6,719 nucleotides of DNA from Anaerolineae bacterium (GTDB lineage Bacteria > Chloroflexota > Anaerolineae > B4-G1), in assembly GCA_030612585.1 (NCBI GenBank), contig JAUWNP010000226.1:1-6719 (forward strand), written 5' to 3'. Under the pieces are notes generated by a model. The model searched no databases. It was not told the DNA's origin and was given only the letters and a program-made list of their open reading frames with translations. The position numbers were made by a program, and so were the translations under genes. Positions 1 through 5,650 of this stretch are shown here, piece by piece (positions within the stretch are counted from its first letter, which is position 1; every line of letters starts with the position of its first letter).

Positions 1-1308
1 GTAGGCGCTGTCCTCTTTGAAAAGCACCTGGAACTGCCCGGCGATGGTCGGTGTGCTCGTCATCCCGCTTGAGCAGGTGAAGTCGTAGACCAGTTGCTCA
101 TCCCCGTAGGCACGCAGCCGCTGCTCCGTCAGGCTGATCTCGATGCGCTTACCGGGCGCTAGTGGATGGGGGAAGAGGACGTCAATGGAGGGAATGACCA
201 GCTCCATTCCGATGGCCAGCGCGTCCGGGTCCACGTCGGGATTAGCCTCCTCCAACCGCCACTGGGGAAAGCCATAACTGTAAGCGATGTCGAAGAAGGC
301 GTCGCCGGGCTGTACCACGTAGATGCTCTCGGGATGACTAATGTGGGACTGGGCCTGGTGCTCGCCAGCGGTCAGCGCTGCCACCGTGCGAGCCAGTGTC
401 TCGGCGACGTCCAGGATTCGCTCAGGCTCCAACTGCTGCGCGGTCTCATCCAGCCAGGCCCGCACCGCCACCTCGTCCACCTCCAGTACCAAACGGGCGG
501 TGTCCGGTGCATAGTCGGGGATTGCCCGCAGCCAGGTAGCCACCCGCTCCGGTGGGGCTGCGAAGTCGGCGCGATAGCCGGTAAGTGGGTCGCCGGCGAC
601 GAGCGTGAAAGGCTGCGCCAGGAGCGACCGGGCTAGCGTGTGGGCTGGCTCCGGCTCGGAGAGGCGCGGGGGCACGGCCACTGTCGCTAACTCGACTATC
701 CCCCCCGAAGCAGGGGGGAACACTTTCGCACTGTCCGCCAGCGCCTGGAGCACCTGCGCGGCGCTGGCCTCCACATCGAGCGCCACCCCGGCCTGGCCAG
801 GAAGAGGGTCAACGGTGCCTGGGCCGATCTGCAGTTGGGCATCTATCGGCGGCATGAAAACAGCGAGAGCCACGCCTTCCAATGCAGTCACGACTTGCTC
901 TGGATCAGCGGGGATAACAAGCAGCTCTATTCGACGTCCCAACAGCCTGACGCGCCAGGCCGATGGAACCCAATCGTACCACGGCCCCTGACGGGCGACA
1001 AGATAAGCGGCGGCCGCCGTGCCAGCGTAGTCGTAGCCCTGCCCTGCATCGATCCAACTGAACGACCAGGCCTGCTCACCAGCGCGCAGTTCGATTACCT
1101 GAGCAGCGGGGTCCGGCAGCCCTTCGATCAGCACGGCCGCGGCCTCATCCACCACCAGCCCGCCCACATCCACGTCGTGGACAGAGACTCCCGGATAGAT
1201 GCGGTCATCGTACGTAACCGGATAGACAAGCATTCCCCCGCCTGCCACGAGACAGAGGGCCAGCAGTGCCACCAGGCCCTGTATTACCAGCCGCAAACCC
1301 TTTCGCAT
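1..1308 (-). CDS. Membrane-anchored LysM / L,D-transpeptidase (YkuD family), partial
   Basis: The gene runs off the left edge; 436 residues are visible and no stop is reached. It starts at ATG 1308-1306, with a GGAGG ribosome site at 1318-1322 that overlaps the mmdB stop. Residues 5-30 form one hydrophobic membrane anchor or uncleaved signal. The segment VSVHDVDVGG (41-50) resembles the start of the VanW/YoaR-type 'PG_binding_4' region common in L,D-transpeptidases. About residues 60-310 are a poorly conserved extracytoplasmic region. Residues 328-376 are a LysM domain (IYVVQPGDAFFDIA..., then ANPDVDPDALAIGMELVIPS). From about 385 a YkuD domain begins (KRIEISLTEQRLRAYGDEQL, then GMTSTPTIAGQF). 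The catalytic His and SHGC-type Cys motif would lie beyond the window. Known role of the family: 3-3 cross-linking of peptidoglycan outside the membrane. Its place 13 nt after mmdB suggests co-transcription with the pump. Family call is firm; activity cannot be judged without the C-terminus. Confidence 0.88.
   Translation of the reverse strand, partial: MRKGLRLVIQGLVALLALCLVAGGGMLVYPVTYDDRIYPGVSVHDVDVGGLVVDEAAAVLIEGLPDPAAQVIELRAGEQAWSFSWIDAGQGYDYAGTAAAAYLVARQGPWYDWVPSAWRVRLLGRRIELLVIPADPEQVVTALEGVALAVFMPPIDAQLQIGPGTVDPLPGQAGVALDVEASAAQVLQALADSAKVFPPASGGIVELATVAVPPRLSEPEPAHTLARSLLAQPFTLVAGDPLTGYRADFAAPPERVATWLRAIPDYAPDTARLVLEVDEVAVRAWLDETAQQLEPERILDVAETLARTVAALTAGEHQAQSHISHPESIYVVQPGDAFFDIAYSYGFPQWRLEEANPDVDPDALAIGMELVIPSIDVLFPHPLAPGKRIEISLTEQRLRAYGDEQLVYDFTCSSGMTSTPTIAGQFQVLFKEDSAY
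700..718. repeat. G/C-run hairpin inside the L,D-transpeptidase gene
   Basis: Six C (701-706) face six G (713-718) around GAAGCA, preceded by one more C at 700. In frame it encodes PPASGG in the variable region before the LysM domain (about residues 197-202). It may be chance or a small palindromic insertion tolerated in a linker. Confidence 0.6.
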
Positions 1309-1321
1309 GTCTCTCGTCCTC

Positions 1322-2470
1322 CTAAGGCGAAATGAAAGGGAAGATCAGTGCCATCAACACACCCGCCGCGATGACCGACGCCACCTGCCCGGCAGTGTTC
1401 GCACCGAGGGCGTGCATCAGGATAAAGTTCTGGTTATCCTCCTCCAACGCCACCTGCTGTGCCAGTCGCCCGCTCATCGGGAAGGCGCTGATGGCCGCGG
1501 CTCCCACCAGGGGGTTGATCCGCTGCCCCGAGAGCACACATACCAGTTTCCCGAACATGATGCCGCCGATGGTATCAAGCACGAAGGCCATCAGGCCCAG
1601 CAGCAGCACCTTGACGGTACCCAGGCTGAGGAAGGCTGCTCCTTGCATTGTCGAGCCGATGACCAAGCCCAGGAAGAGGGTGGCGGTGTTGGTGATCGCC
1701 TCCTGCGCGGTGCGGCTGAGCCCCTCCACCACGCCTGACTCTCTCATCAGATTGCCCAGCATCAGCGTGGCGATGAGGGGCGCGGCCTGCGGCAGGAAGA
1801 TGGACGCTAGCAAGGTTACCACGATGGGGAAGAGGATCACCACCGTCTTGGAGACCGGGCGGGGAGTGTATTCCATACGGATCGCCCGCTCCCGCCTGGT
1901 GGTGAAGAGCCGCATCAGTGGTGGCTGGATGATGGGGACCAGGCTCATATAGGAATAGGCGGTCACTGCCACCGCCGCCGCCAGCCCTGGCGTCTCAAAG
2001 AGGTGCCCCAACTTCGACCCCACATAGATGACCGTCGGCCCGTCAATGGCACCGATCATACCGATACTGGTTGCCTCGGCCAGGTTGAAGCCCATCATCA
2101 CGGCCACGACCAGCGTGGCAAAGATACCCAGGTGGCCCAGCGCCCCCATCAGGACGAAGATGGGCTGGCTCAGAAGCGGCCGCATGTCCATCATCGCTCC
2201 CACGCCCAGGAAGACCAGCAGTGGGAACAACTCGGTATCAATCCCCGCTCGCTTCAGTACGCCGAACAGCCCCTCTGGCCCAATCATGTGGGCCGAGCCC
2301 GGTAAGTTGCCCAGCATGCAGCCGAAGCCGATGGGCAAGAGCAGCGTCGGCTCATACTCCTTGGCGATAGCCAGATACATCAGCACCCCGCCGACGATCA
2401 CCATGATCGCCTGCTGCCAGGTGATGGTCAGCAAGCCCCCTAGAAGCGCGCTCAGGTCAATTCCGGTCAC
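1322..2470 (-). CDS. mmdB: Na+-translocating decarboxylase beta subunit (MmdB/OadB/GcdB family)
   Basis: This integral membrane subunit decarboxylates carboxybiotin on the carrier and couples it to Na+ export. The product is 382 residues, close to the family's usual length, with many hydrophobic segments. Functional motifs are present: IGAIDGPTVIYVGSK with Asp143, matching the essential Asp203 of Klebsiella OadB, and NPLVGAAAISAFPMSGRLAQ with Asn319, Gly323, Ser328 and Arg335. That set keeps the spacing of the OadB Asn373/Gly377/Ser382/Arg389 group. GAMMDMRPLL (91-100) and AYSYMSLVPIIQPP (171-184) are also family-typical. I chose GTG 2470-2468 because AAGGAGG lies 5 nt upstream (2476-2482). 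The frame stays open to a TTG at 2527, but those codons come from a low-complexity repeat and give an implausible, Cys-rich start. It lies 84 nt after mmdC; the cell-wall gene follows 13 nt later. The family is certain; the acyl-CoA substrate is set by the partner MmdA. Confidence 0.95.
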   Translation of the reverse strand: MTGIDLSALLGGLLTITWQQAIMVIVGGVLMYLAIAKEYEPTLLLPIGFGCMLGNLPGSAHMIGPEGLFGVLKRAGIDTELFPLLVFLGVGAMMDMRPLLSQPIFVLMGALGHLGIFATLVVAVMMGFNLAEATSIGMIGAIDGPTVIYVGSKLGHLFETPGLAAAVAVTAYSYMSLVPIIQPPLMRLFTTRRERAIRMEYTPRPVSKTVVILFPIVVTLLASIFLPQAAPLIATLMLGNLMRESGVVEGLSRTAQEAITNTATLFLGLVIGSTMQGAAFLSLGTVKVLLLGLMAFVLDTIGGIMFGKLVCVLSGQRINPLVGAAAISAFPMSGRLAQQVALEEDNQNFILMHALGANTAGQVASVIAAGVLMALIFPFISP

Positions 2471-2475
2471 GGTTT

Positions 2476-2482
2476 CCTCCTT
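2476..2482 (-). promoter_or_regulatory. Strong ribosome binding site deciding the mmdB start
   Basis: AAGGAGG sits 5 nt upstream of GTG 2470. It is an almost full anti-16S match and marks this GTG as the start, rather than the upstream TTG at 2527 in the same open frame. Confidence 0.88.
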
Positions 2483-2487
2483 GGAGA

Positions 2488-2528
2488 GTAGACAAGGATA
2501 CAGGTAGACAAGGACGCAAGGAAACAAG
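2488..2528. repeat. Degenerate direct repeat in the mmdC-mmdB gap
   Basis: GTAGACAAGGA occurs at 2488-2498 and again at 2504-2514 (period 16), followed by CAAGGAAACAAG. It occupies the gap just upstream of the mmdB ribosome site. No coding role is likely. It could affect mRNA structure or be a by-product of slippage. Confidence 0.75.
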
Positions 2529-2540
2529 CAGTCAGTTGCC

Positions 2541-2572
2541 CATTGTTCATTGGTTCATTGTTCATTGTTCAT
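2541..2572. repeat. 7-bp tandem repeat across the mmdC stop codon
   Basis: Plus-strand units CATTGTT (2541-2547), CATTGGTT (2548-2555), CATTGTT (2556-2562) and CATTGTT (2563-2569) follow one another, and a fifth partial CATT follows. On the coding strand the unit is AATGAAC. It encodes the last residues of MmdC (MNNEQ) and supplies its TGA stop at 2557-2555. The unit is not a multiple of three, so a copy-number change could alter the C-terminal tail. Confidence 0.85.
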
Positions 2573-3031
2573 TTCCACGTCCATTTCCAACAGGGGCTCG
2601 CCATAGGTCACCTGGCGGCCCTCGGCGACGTGGATAGTGCCAATGGTGCCTCCACGGGGGGCGCGGATAACGTTGTCCATTTTCATTGCCTCGATGACGA
2701 GAAGTTTGTCATTGGGGGCAACCTGTTGCCCTGAACGCACCCCGATGGACTTGATCACGCCGGGCAGGGGGGCGGCGACCGTGCTGCCAGGGCTCCCAGA
2801 GACTTCCGGAGTTTCGGAGAACTTCGGAAGTCTGGCCGGCGTAACAGGCGACGGCGCAACGGTCGCCTGGCCTGCCTCCCCATCAGTCACCCCCGTCACT
2901 GCCAGCACAGCCTCTACCCCCACAGCAAATATCTCTCCGTCTACCTCTACGCGTACCTGTTCTTGGCGCGGGTCGTCCAGCACCTTGATGTCGAACTTGC
3001 GGCCACCAAGCGTAATCCGGTACCGTCTCAT
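2555..3031 (-). CDS. mmdC: Biotin carrier subunit of the decarboxylase (biotin/lipoyl attachment domain)
   Basis: This 158-residue carrier shuttles the carboxyl group from MmdA to MmdB. The N-terminal part (1-45, MRRYRITLGGRKFDIKV...) is the short beta-rich segment usual in stand-alone carriers of oxaloacetate and methylmalonyl-CoA decarboxylases. Residues 46-85 are a flexible linker rich in Gly, Pro, Thr and Ser. Residues 86-152 form the biotinyl domain, with the canonical EAMKM motif at 114-118; Lys117 is the biotinylation site. The conserved PLPGVI (88-93) and the mirror-half Gly turn (RGG, 126-128) flank it. ATG 3031-3029 overlaps the mmdD stop by 4 nt (ATGA) and has GAGGAGAG at 3036-3043, so translation is coupled. 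The frame is open upstream to 3433, but that extension is antisense-free shadow of mmdD and the Nudix gene. The last residues come from a tandem repeat. Biotinylation needs a biotin ligase (BirA) encoded elsewhere. Confidence 0.95.
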   Translation of the reverse strand: MRRYRITLGGRKFDIKVLDDPRQEQVRVEVDGEIFAVGVEAVLAVTGVTDGEAGQATVAPSPVTPARLPKFSETPEVSGSPGSTVAAPLPGVIKSIGVRSGQQVAPNDKLLVIEAMKMDNVIRAPRGGTIGTIHVAEGRQVTYGEPLLEMDVEMNNEQ

Positions 3032-3381
3032 CGAACTCTCCTCGCGCGTATATTGTTGAGTGTCAGTTGGCGCTGGTGGTGGAGCATCCGCCAGGCGCTG
3101 ACCCCATCCTCTGCTCCTTCCACCCTCAGTGCGCCGATAGGGCTCAGGTCCTGCTCGGCGCGGGCCAACGCCACACCGATCACCGCCGCCTGCCGCTTCC
3201 TGCTTCCCGCCTCCTGCTCCTCTGCTCCCCTGTTCCCCTGCCCCCCTATCCCTGCCTCGGGCCGGTCCTTGATGAGCGCGGTCATCAGATACATCAGACC
3301 GCAGAGGAGAGTCAGCGCCAGGAAGAGCACCAGCATGCCAACACCAGACACAACTAATGAGATGGTGACGGGGTTGTCCAT
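3028..3381 (-). CDS. mmdD: Small OadG/MmdD-like membrane subunit of the decarboxylase
   Basis: This 117-residue protein has one N-terminal membrane helix (about residues 7-36, ending ...LCGLMYLMTALI). A polar linker rich in Gly, Glu and Gln follows (about 40-64). The C-terminal part is AAVIGVALARAEQ (65-77) and SAWRMLHHQRQL (95-106). One helix, a linker and a short basic tail are typical of OadG and MmdD, which help assemble the carboxyltransferase with the membrane beta subunit. Sequence conservation in this family is weak, so the call rests on topology plus position between mmdA and mmdC. Start ATG 3381-3379 directly abuts the Nudix stop (TGAATG), with GGAGG at 3387-3391; the stop overlaps the mmdC start. 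The linker is encoded by a purine-rich, G-run tract (see 3190-3258), which looks inserted or expanded. Confidence 0.82.
   Translation of the reverse strand: MDNPVTISLVVSGVGMLVLFLALTLLCGLMYLMTALIKDRPEAGIGGQGNRGAEEQEAGSRKRQAAVIGVALARAEQDLSPIGALRVEGAEDGVSAWRMLHHQRQLTLNNIRARRVR
3190..3258 (-). repeat. Purine-rich degenerate repeat encoding the MmdD linker, with G-quadruplex motif
   Basis: The plus strand is almost all pyrimidine, built of C-runs and TGC/TCC units. The coding strand therefore carries AGCAGG/GAGCAG-like units and long G-runs. Runs of 3, 6, 4 and 4 G with loops of 3, 2 and 4 nt lie at 3252-3227 on the coding strand, satisfying the G3+N1-7 quadruplex rule. It encodes the low-complexity linker at about residues 42-64 of MmdD. 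Confidence 0.75.
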
Positions 3382-3930
3382 TCAGTCCTCCCTGTCCAGG
3401 CAAAGCAGCGCCAACGCCACGGCGGTTGTCCACGCCAGCACTTTGAACTCGCCAGCCGCAAGCGCCGCTTCTATCTCGGAACGGGTGAGGGGGAACAATT
3501 CCTGCTCTTCTAAATCATCGGAATTGATCTCAGCCACACGACGTGCACCACGGGCCAGAAATAGATACGCCATACCTGCGCCGTGGTTGCCACCCACTCT
3601 GTACTGTCCTAGATTGATCCAATCCAGTGCCTCGTAGCCGGTCTCCTCGAGCAGTTCACGTTGTGCCGCGGTCAGCGGGTCCTCGCCTGGCTCAAGGTAC
3701 CCTCCCACAGGCGCTAGCGACGTACCATCCACGCCGTATTTTGTCTGGCGAAAGCAGAGAAACTCTCCATCTTCGGTCACGGCTAAGACTATGACGTAGT
3801 CAGGTGAAATTATCCAAGGCCAATCTGAAATGACTCGACCATCGGGCAACTCAATGGTGTGTTCCTCAACGACCAGGAATCTACTATGATTCAGAATAGT
3901 GCGGCGTGAGAGCGTTCTCCACGGCTGCAT
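3382..3930 (-). CDS. Nudix hydrolase inside the decarboxylase operon
   Basis: The 182-residue product carries a perfect Nudix box GX5EX7REUXEEXGU: Gly77, Glu83, Arg91-Glu92, Glu95-Glu96, Gly98 and Tyr99 (GYLEPGE, then RELLEETGY). Glu92, Glu95 and Glu96 are the expected metal ligands. The part before it, with HTIELPDGRVI (24-34) and the strand YVIVLAVTEDGEFLCFRQ (45-62), resembles ADP-ribose pyrophosphatase-type Nudix proteins. I see no CoA-pyrophosphatase signature, so the substrate (ADP-ribose, another nucleoside diphosphate derivative, or other) is open. I prefer ATG 3930-3928, with GGAG about 8 nt upstream; an in-frame TTG at 3945 would add 5 residues. The gene begins 25 nt after mmdA, and its stop abuts the mmdD start, so it is a true operon member. 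Its 5' half is visibly more AT-rich than mmdA, which hints at separate acquisition. Confidence 0.9.
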   Translation of the reverse strand: MQPWRTLSRRTILNHSRFLVVEEHTIELPDGRVISDWPWIISPDYVIVLAVTEDGEFLCFRQTKYGVDGTSLAPVGGYLEPGEDPLTAAQRELLEETGYEALDWINLGQYRVGGNHGAGMAYLFLARGARRVAEINSDDLEEQELFPLTRSEIEAALAAGEFKVLAWTTAVALALLCLDRED

Positions 3931-3933
3931 ACC

Positions 3934-3954
3934 TCTAGTCTCCAATCTCCAATC
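3934..3954. repeat. Short direct repeat between mmdA and the Nudix gene
   Basis: TCTCCAA is repeated at 7-bp period (TCTCCAA TCTCCAA TCTC) in the short gap after the mmdA stop. On the coding strand it reads GATTGGA twice and leads into the GGAG that probably serves as ribosome site of the Nudix gene. Confidence 0.65.
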
Positions 3955-3955
3955 T

Positions 3956-5506
3956 CTACAGCGGAATGTTCCCGTGCTTCTTCGGCAGCGGCGTGGCCTG
4001 CTTATCGCGCAGAAAGTCCAGCGCGGCGATCAATTTGGCCCGCGTCTCACTGGGCAGGATCACGTCGTCCACGTGGCCGCTGGCCGCAGCCGCGTAAGGA
4101 CTGCCGAACTGCTCGCGGAACTCGGCGATGAACTGTGCCCGCACCTCCTCCGGGTACTCTACCTCCGCCAGTCGCTTCCGGTAGAGAATGTTGACCGCCC
4201 CCTCCGCTCCCAGCACCGCGATCTCCGCCGTGGGCCAGGCGTAGACCATGTCGGTGCGGATGTACTTGCTGCTCAGCACAATGTAGGCCCCGCCGTAGGC
4301 CTTGCGGGTGACGATACAAATCTTGGGCACCGTCGCCTCTGAGTAGGCGTAGACGATCTTGGCCCCGTGGCGGATGATGCCTCCGTGCTCCTGCACCGTC
4401 CCAGGCATGAAGCCGGGACAGTCCACGAAGGTGACCAGAGGGATGTTGAAACCGTCGCAGAAGCGGACGAAGCGGGCGATCTTGTCCGAAGCGTTGATGT
4501 CGAGCACACCGGCCATGCAGATGGGCTGATTGGCGATCACTCCCGCAACCTCGCCGTGGAGCCGGGCGAAGCCGACCACCGCGTTAGGGGCGAAGCGGGC
4601 ATGTACTTCAAAGAAACTGGACAGGTCGAAGACGCGGGCGATCGCCTCCCGGATGTCGTAGGGCTGGCTCCCCTCCGGCGGCACCAGCGTATCAAGCGCC
4701 GGGTCGGCCCGGGTCGGGTCGTCGGTCGGCTCGACGCGCGGGGGCGCATCTACGTTGTTCGACGGCAGGTAACTTAACAGCCGTCGGGTGGTAGTCAGGG
4801 CATCGTCTTCGTCGGCGGCCACGAAGTGGGCCACGCCGCTGACACTGGCGTGGGTCTGCGCTCCACCCAGCGTCTCGAAGTCCACCTCCTCGCCAGTCAC
4901 CGTCTTGATCACTTGCGGCCCGGTGATGAACATGTGGCTGATGTGCTCGGTCATAATGACGAAATCGGTCAGGCCGGGGGAGTAGACCGAGCCGCCAGCG
5001 CACGGGCCAAGCATGACACTGATCTGGGGGATGACGCCGCTGGCCTGCGTGTTGCGCCAGAAAAGTTCGCTGTAGCCAGCCAGGCTCCAGACCCCCTCCT
5101 GGATGCGTGCTCCCACCGAATCGTTCAGTGCGACGAAGGGCACGCCGGAACCGATGGCCATATCCAGTACCTTGCATACCTTCTGCGCCTGAATCTCGGA
5201 GAAGGAGCCGCCGATGACGGTGAAGTCCTGCGCGGCGACGGCGACCTTGCGCCCATCAATCCGCCCGAAGCCGACCACCACGCTGTCGCCGAGGAACCGC
5301 TTCTGATCCAGGCCGAAGGCGGTGTGACGGTGGGTGATGTAGGGGTCCACCTCCTGGAAACTGCCGTGGTCGAGCAGCCTGTCAATCCGCTCGCGGGCGG
5401 TCAGTTTCCCTTTGGCGTGCTGCCGCTCGACCGCCTTGGTCCCGCCTCCCTGACGGAGTGCCTCACGGCGGTGGATCAGTTCCTCGTTCAGATCATGCGC
5501 AGTCAT
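3956..5506 (-). CDS. mmdA: Acyl-CoA carboxyltransferase subunit, probable methylmalonyl-CoA decarboxylase alpha
   Basis: This 516-residue crotonase-fold carboxyltransferase has the N-terminal (about 20-260) and C-terminal (about 275-505) halves of the PccB/MmdA family. It transfers the carboxyl group of an acyl-CoA to biotin on MmdC in the cytoplasm. Two oxyanion-hole regions are clear: GPCAGGSVYSP (167-177, Gly171-Gly172) and RKAYGGAY (401-408, Gly406-Ala407). Also typical are GGAQTHASVSGVAHF (214-228), PGFMPGTVQEHGGIIRHGAK (364-383) and the C-terminus KKHGNIPL. Gene order with mmdD, mmdC and mmdB, and no biotin carboxylase nearby, favours decarboxylation by a Na+ pump over propionyl-CoA carboxylation; other acyl-CoA substrates remain possible. 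Residue 409 is Ile where actinobacterial PccB has Asp, and DSVGAR (129-134) departs from the common DSGGAR. ATG 5506-5504 is backed by GAGGAG at 5513-5518. It is the first gene of the operon, about 93 nt after the predicted transcription start. Confidence 0.93.
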   Translation of the reverse strand: MTAHDLNEELIHRREALRQGGGTKAVERQHAKGKLTARERIDRLLDHGSFQEVDPYITHRHTAFGLDQKRFLGDSVVVGFGRIDGRKVAVAAQDFTVIGGSFSEIQAQKVCKVLDMAIGSGVPFVALNDSVGARIQEGVWSLAGYSELFWRNTQASGVIPQISVMLGPCAGGSVYSPGLTDFVIMTEHISHMFITGPQVIKTVTGEEVDFETLGGAQTHASVSGVAHFVAADEDDALTTTRRLLSYLPSNNVDAPPRVEPTDDPTRADPALDTLVPPEGSQPYDIREAIARVFDLSSFFEVHARFAPNAVVGFARLHGEVAGVIANQPICMAGVLDINASDKIARFVRFCDGFNIPLVTFVDCPGFMPGTVQEHGGIIRHGAKIVYAYSEATVPKICIVTRKAYGGAYIVLSSKYIRTDMVYAWPTAEIAVLGAEGAVNILYRKRLAEVEYPEEVRAQFIAEFREQFGSPYAAAASGHVDDVILPSETRAKLIAALDFLRDKQATPLPKKHGNIPL

Positions 5507-5578
5507 AGGATTCTCCTCGAAATGTTGAACGCAGATGGATGCTGGATGTGATGCGTATTGCGTGTCGCGTGTTCTCCG

Positions 5579-5591
5579 GCAGGCAGCCTGC
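5579..5591. repeat. Short palindrome in the mmdA leader
   Basis: GCAGGCAGCCTGC has 6-bp arms around one base. In the mmdA 5' leader RNA it could form a small hairpin shortly after the predicted transcription start. A protein operator is the alternative; nothing else supports either reading. Confidence 0.45.
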
Positions 5592-5605
5592 GTTGGCTGT
5601 GCCCC

Positions 5606-5634
5606 ATTATAGTGTCGAAGGTGCAGGGGGTCAA
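5606..5634 (-). promoter_or_regulatory. Predicted sigma-70 promoter of the mmd operon
   Basis: On the minus strand TTGACC (5634-5629) is followed after exactly 17 nt by TATAAT (5611-5606). That is one mismatch from consensus at -35 and a perfect -10. Transcription should start near 5599, giving a leader of about 93 nt before mmdA. The inverted-repeat element ends 17 bp upstream of the -35 box. Confidence 0.82.
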
Positions 5635-5650
5635 GCGCGGGGGGCAGAAT

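Noticed and set aside
166..1335. Overlapping plus-strand open frames opposite the left-edge gene
   Set aside because: The minus strand is open for 436 codons with a membrane anchor, LysM and YkuD domain. The plus frames are shadows.
1332..1952. 206-codon plus-strand open frame opposite mmdB
   Set aside because: The minus-strand frame encodes an unmistakable OadB-type pump with all key residues. The plus frame has no family features.
2471..2527. Extended start of mmdB at TTG 2527
   Set aside because: The extra residues are encoded by a direct repeat, and the ribosome site itself would be inside the coding region. GTG 2470 fits the site.
2555..3433. Longer 292-codon version of the biotin carrier
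   Set aside because: The extra N-terminus merely reads through mmdD and the end of the Nudix gene in another frame. ATG 3031 has a strong ribosome site and the typical ATGA overlap.
3956..5506. Annotation as glutaconyl-CoA decarboxylase alpha (GcdA) or as propionyl-CoA carboxylase beta
   Set aside because: The 516-residue length and C-terminus match MmdA/PccB rather than the longer GcdA. The absence of a biotin carboxylase and the presence of the Na+ pump subunits speak against a plain carboxylase.
4826..5551. 241-codon plus-strand open frame opposite mmdA, and others like it at 3899-4342 and 4367-4777
   Set aside because: They are antisense to a strongly conserved gene, have no ribosome site and no recognisable protein. 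They are a by-product of GC-rich codon use.
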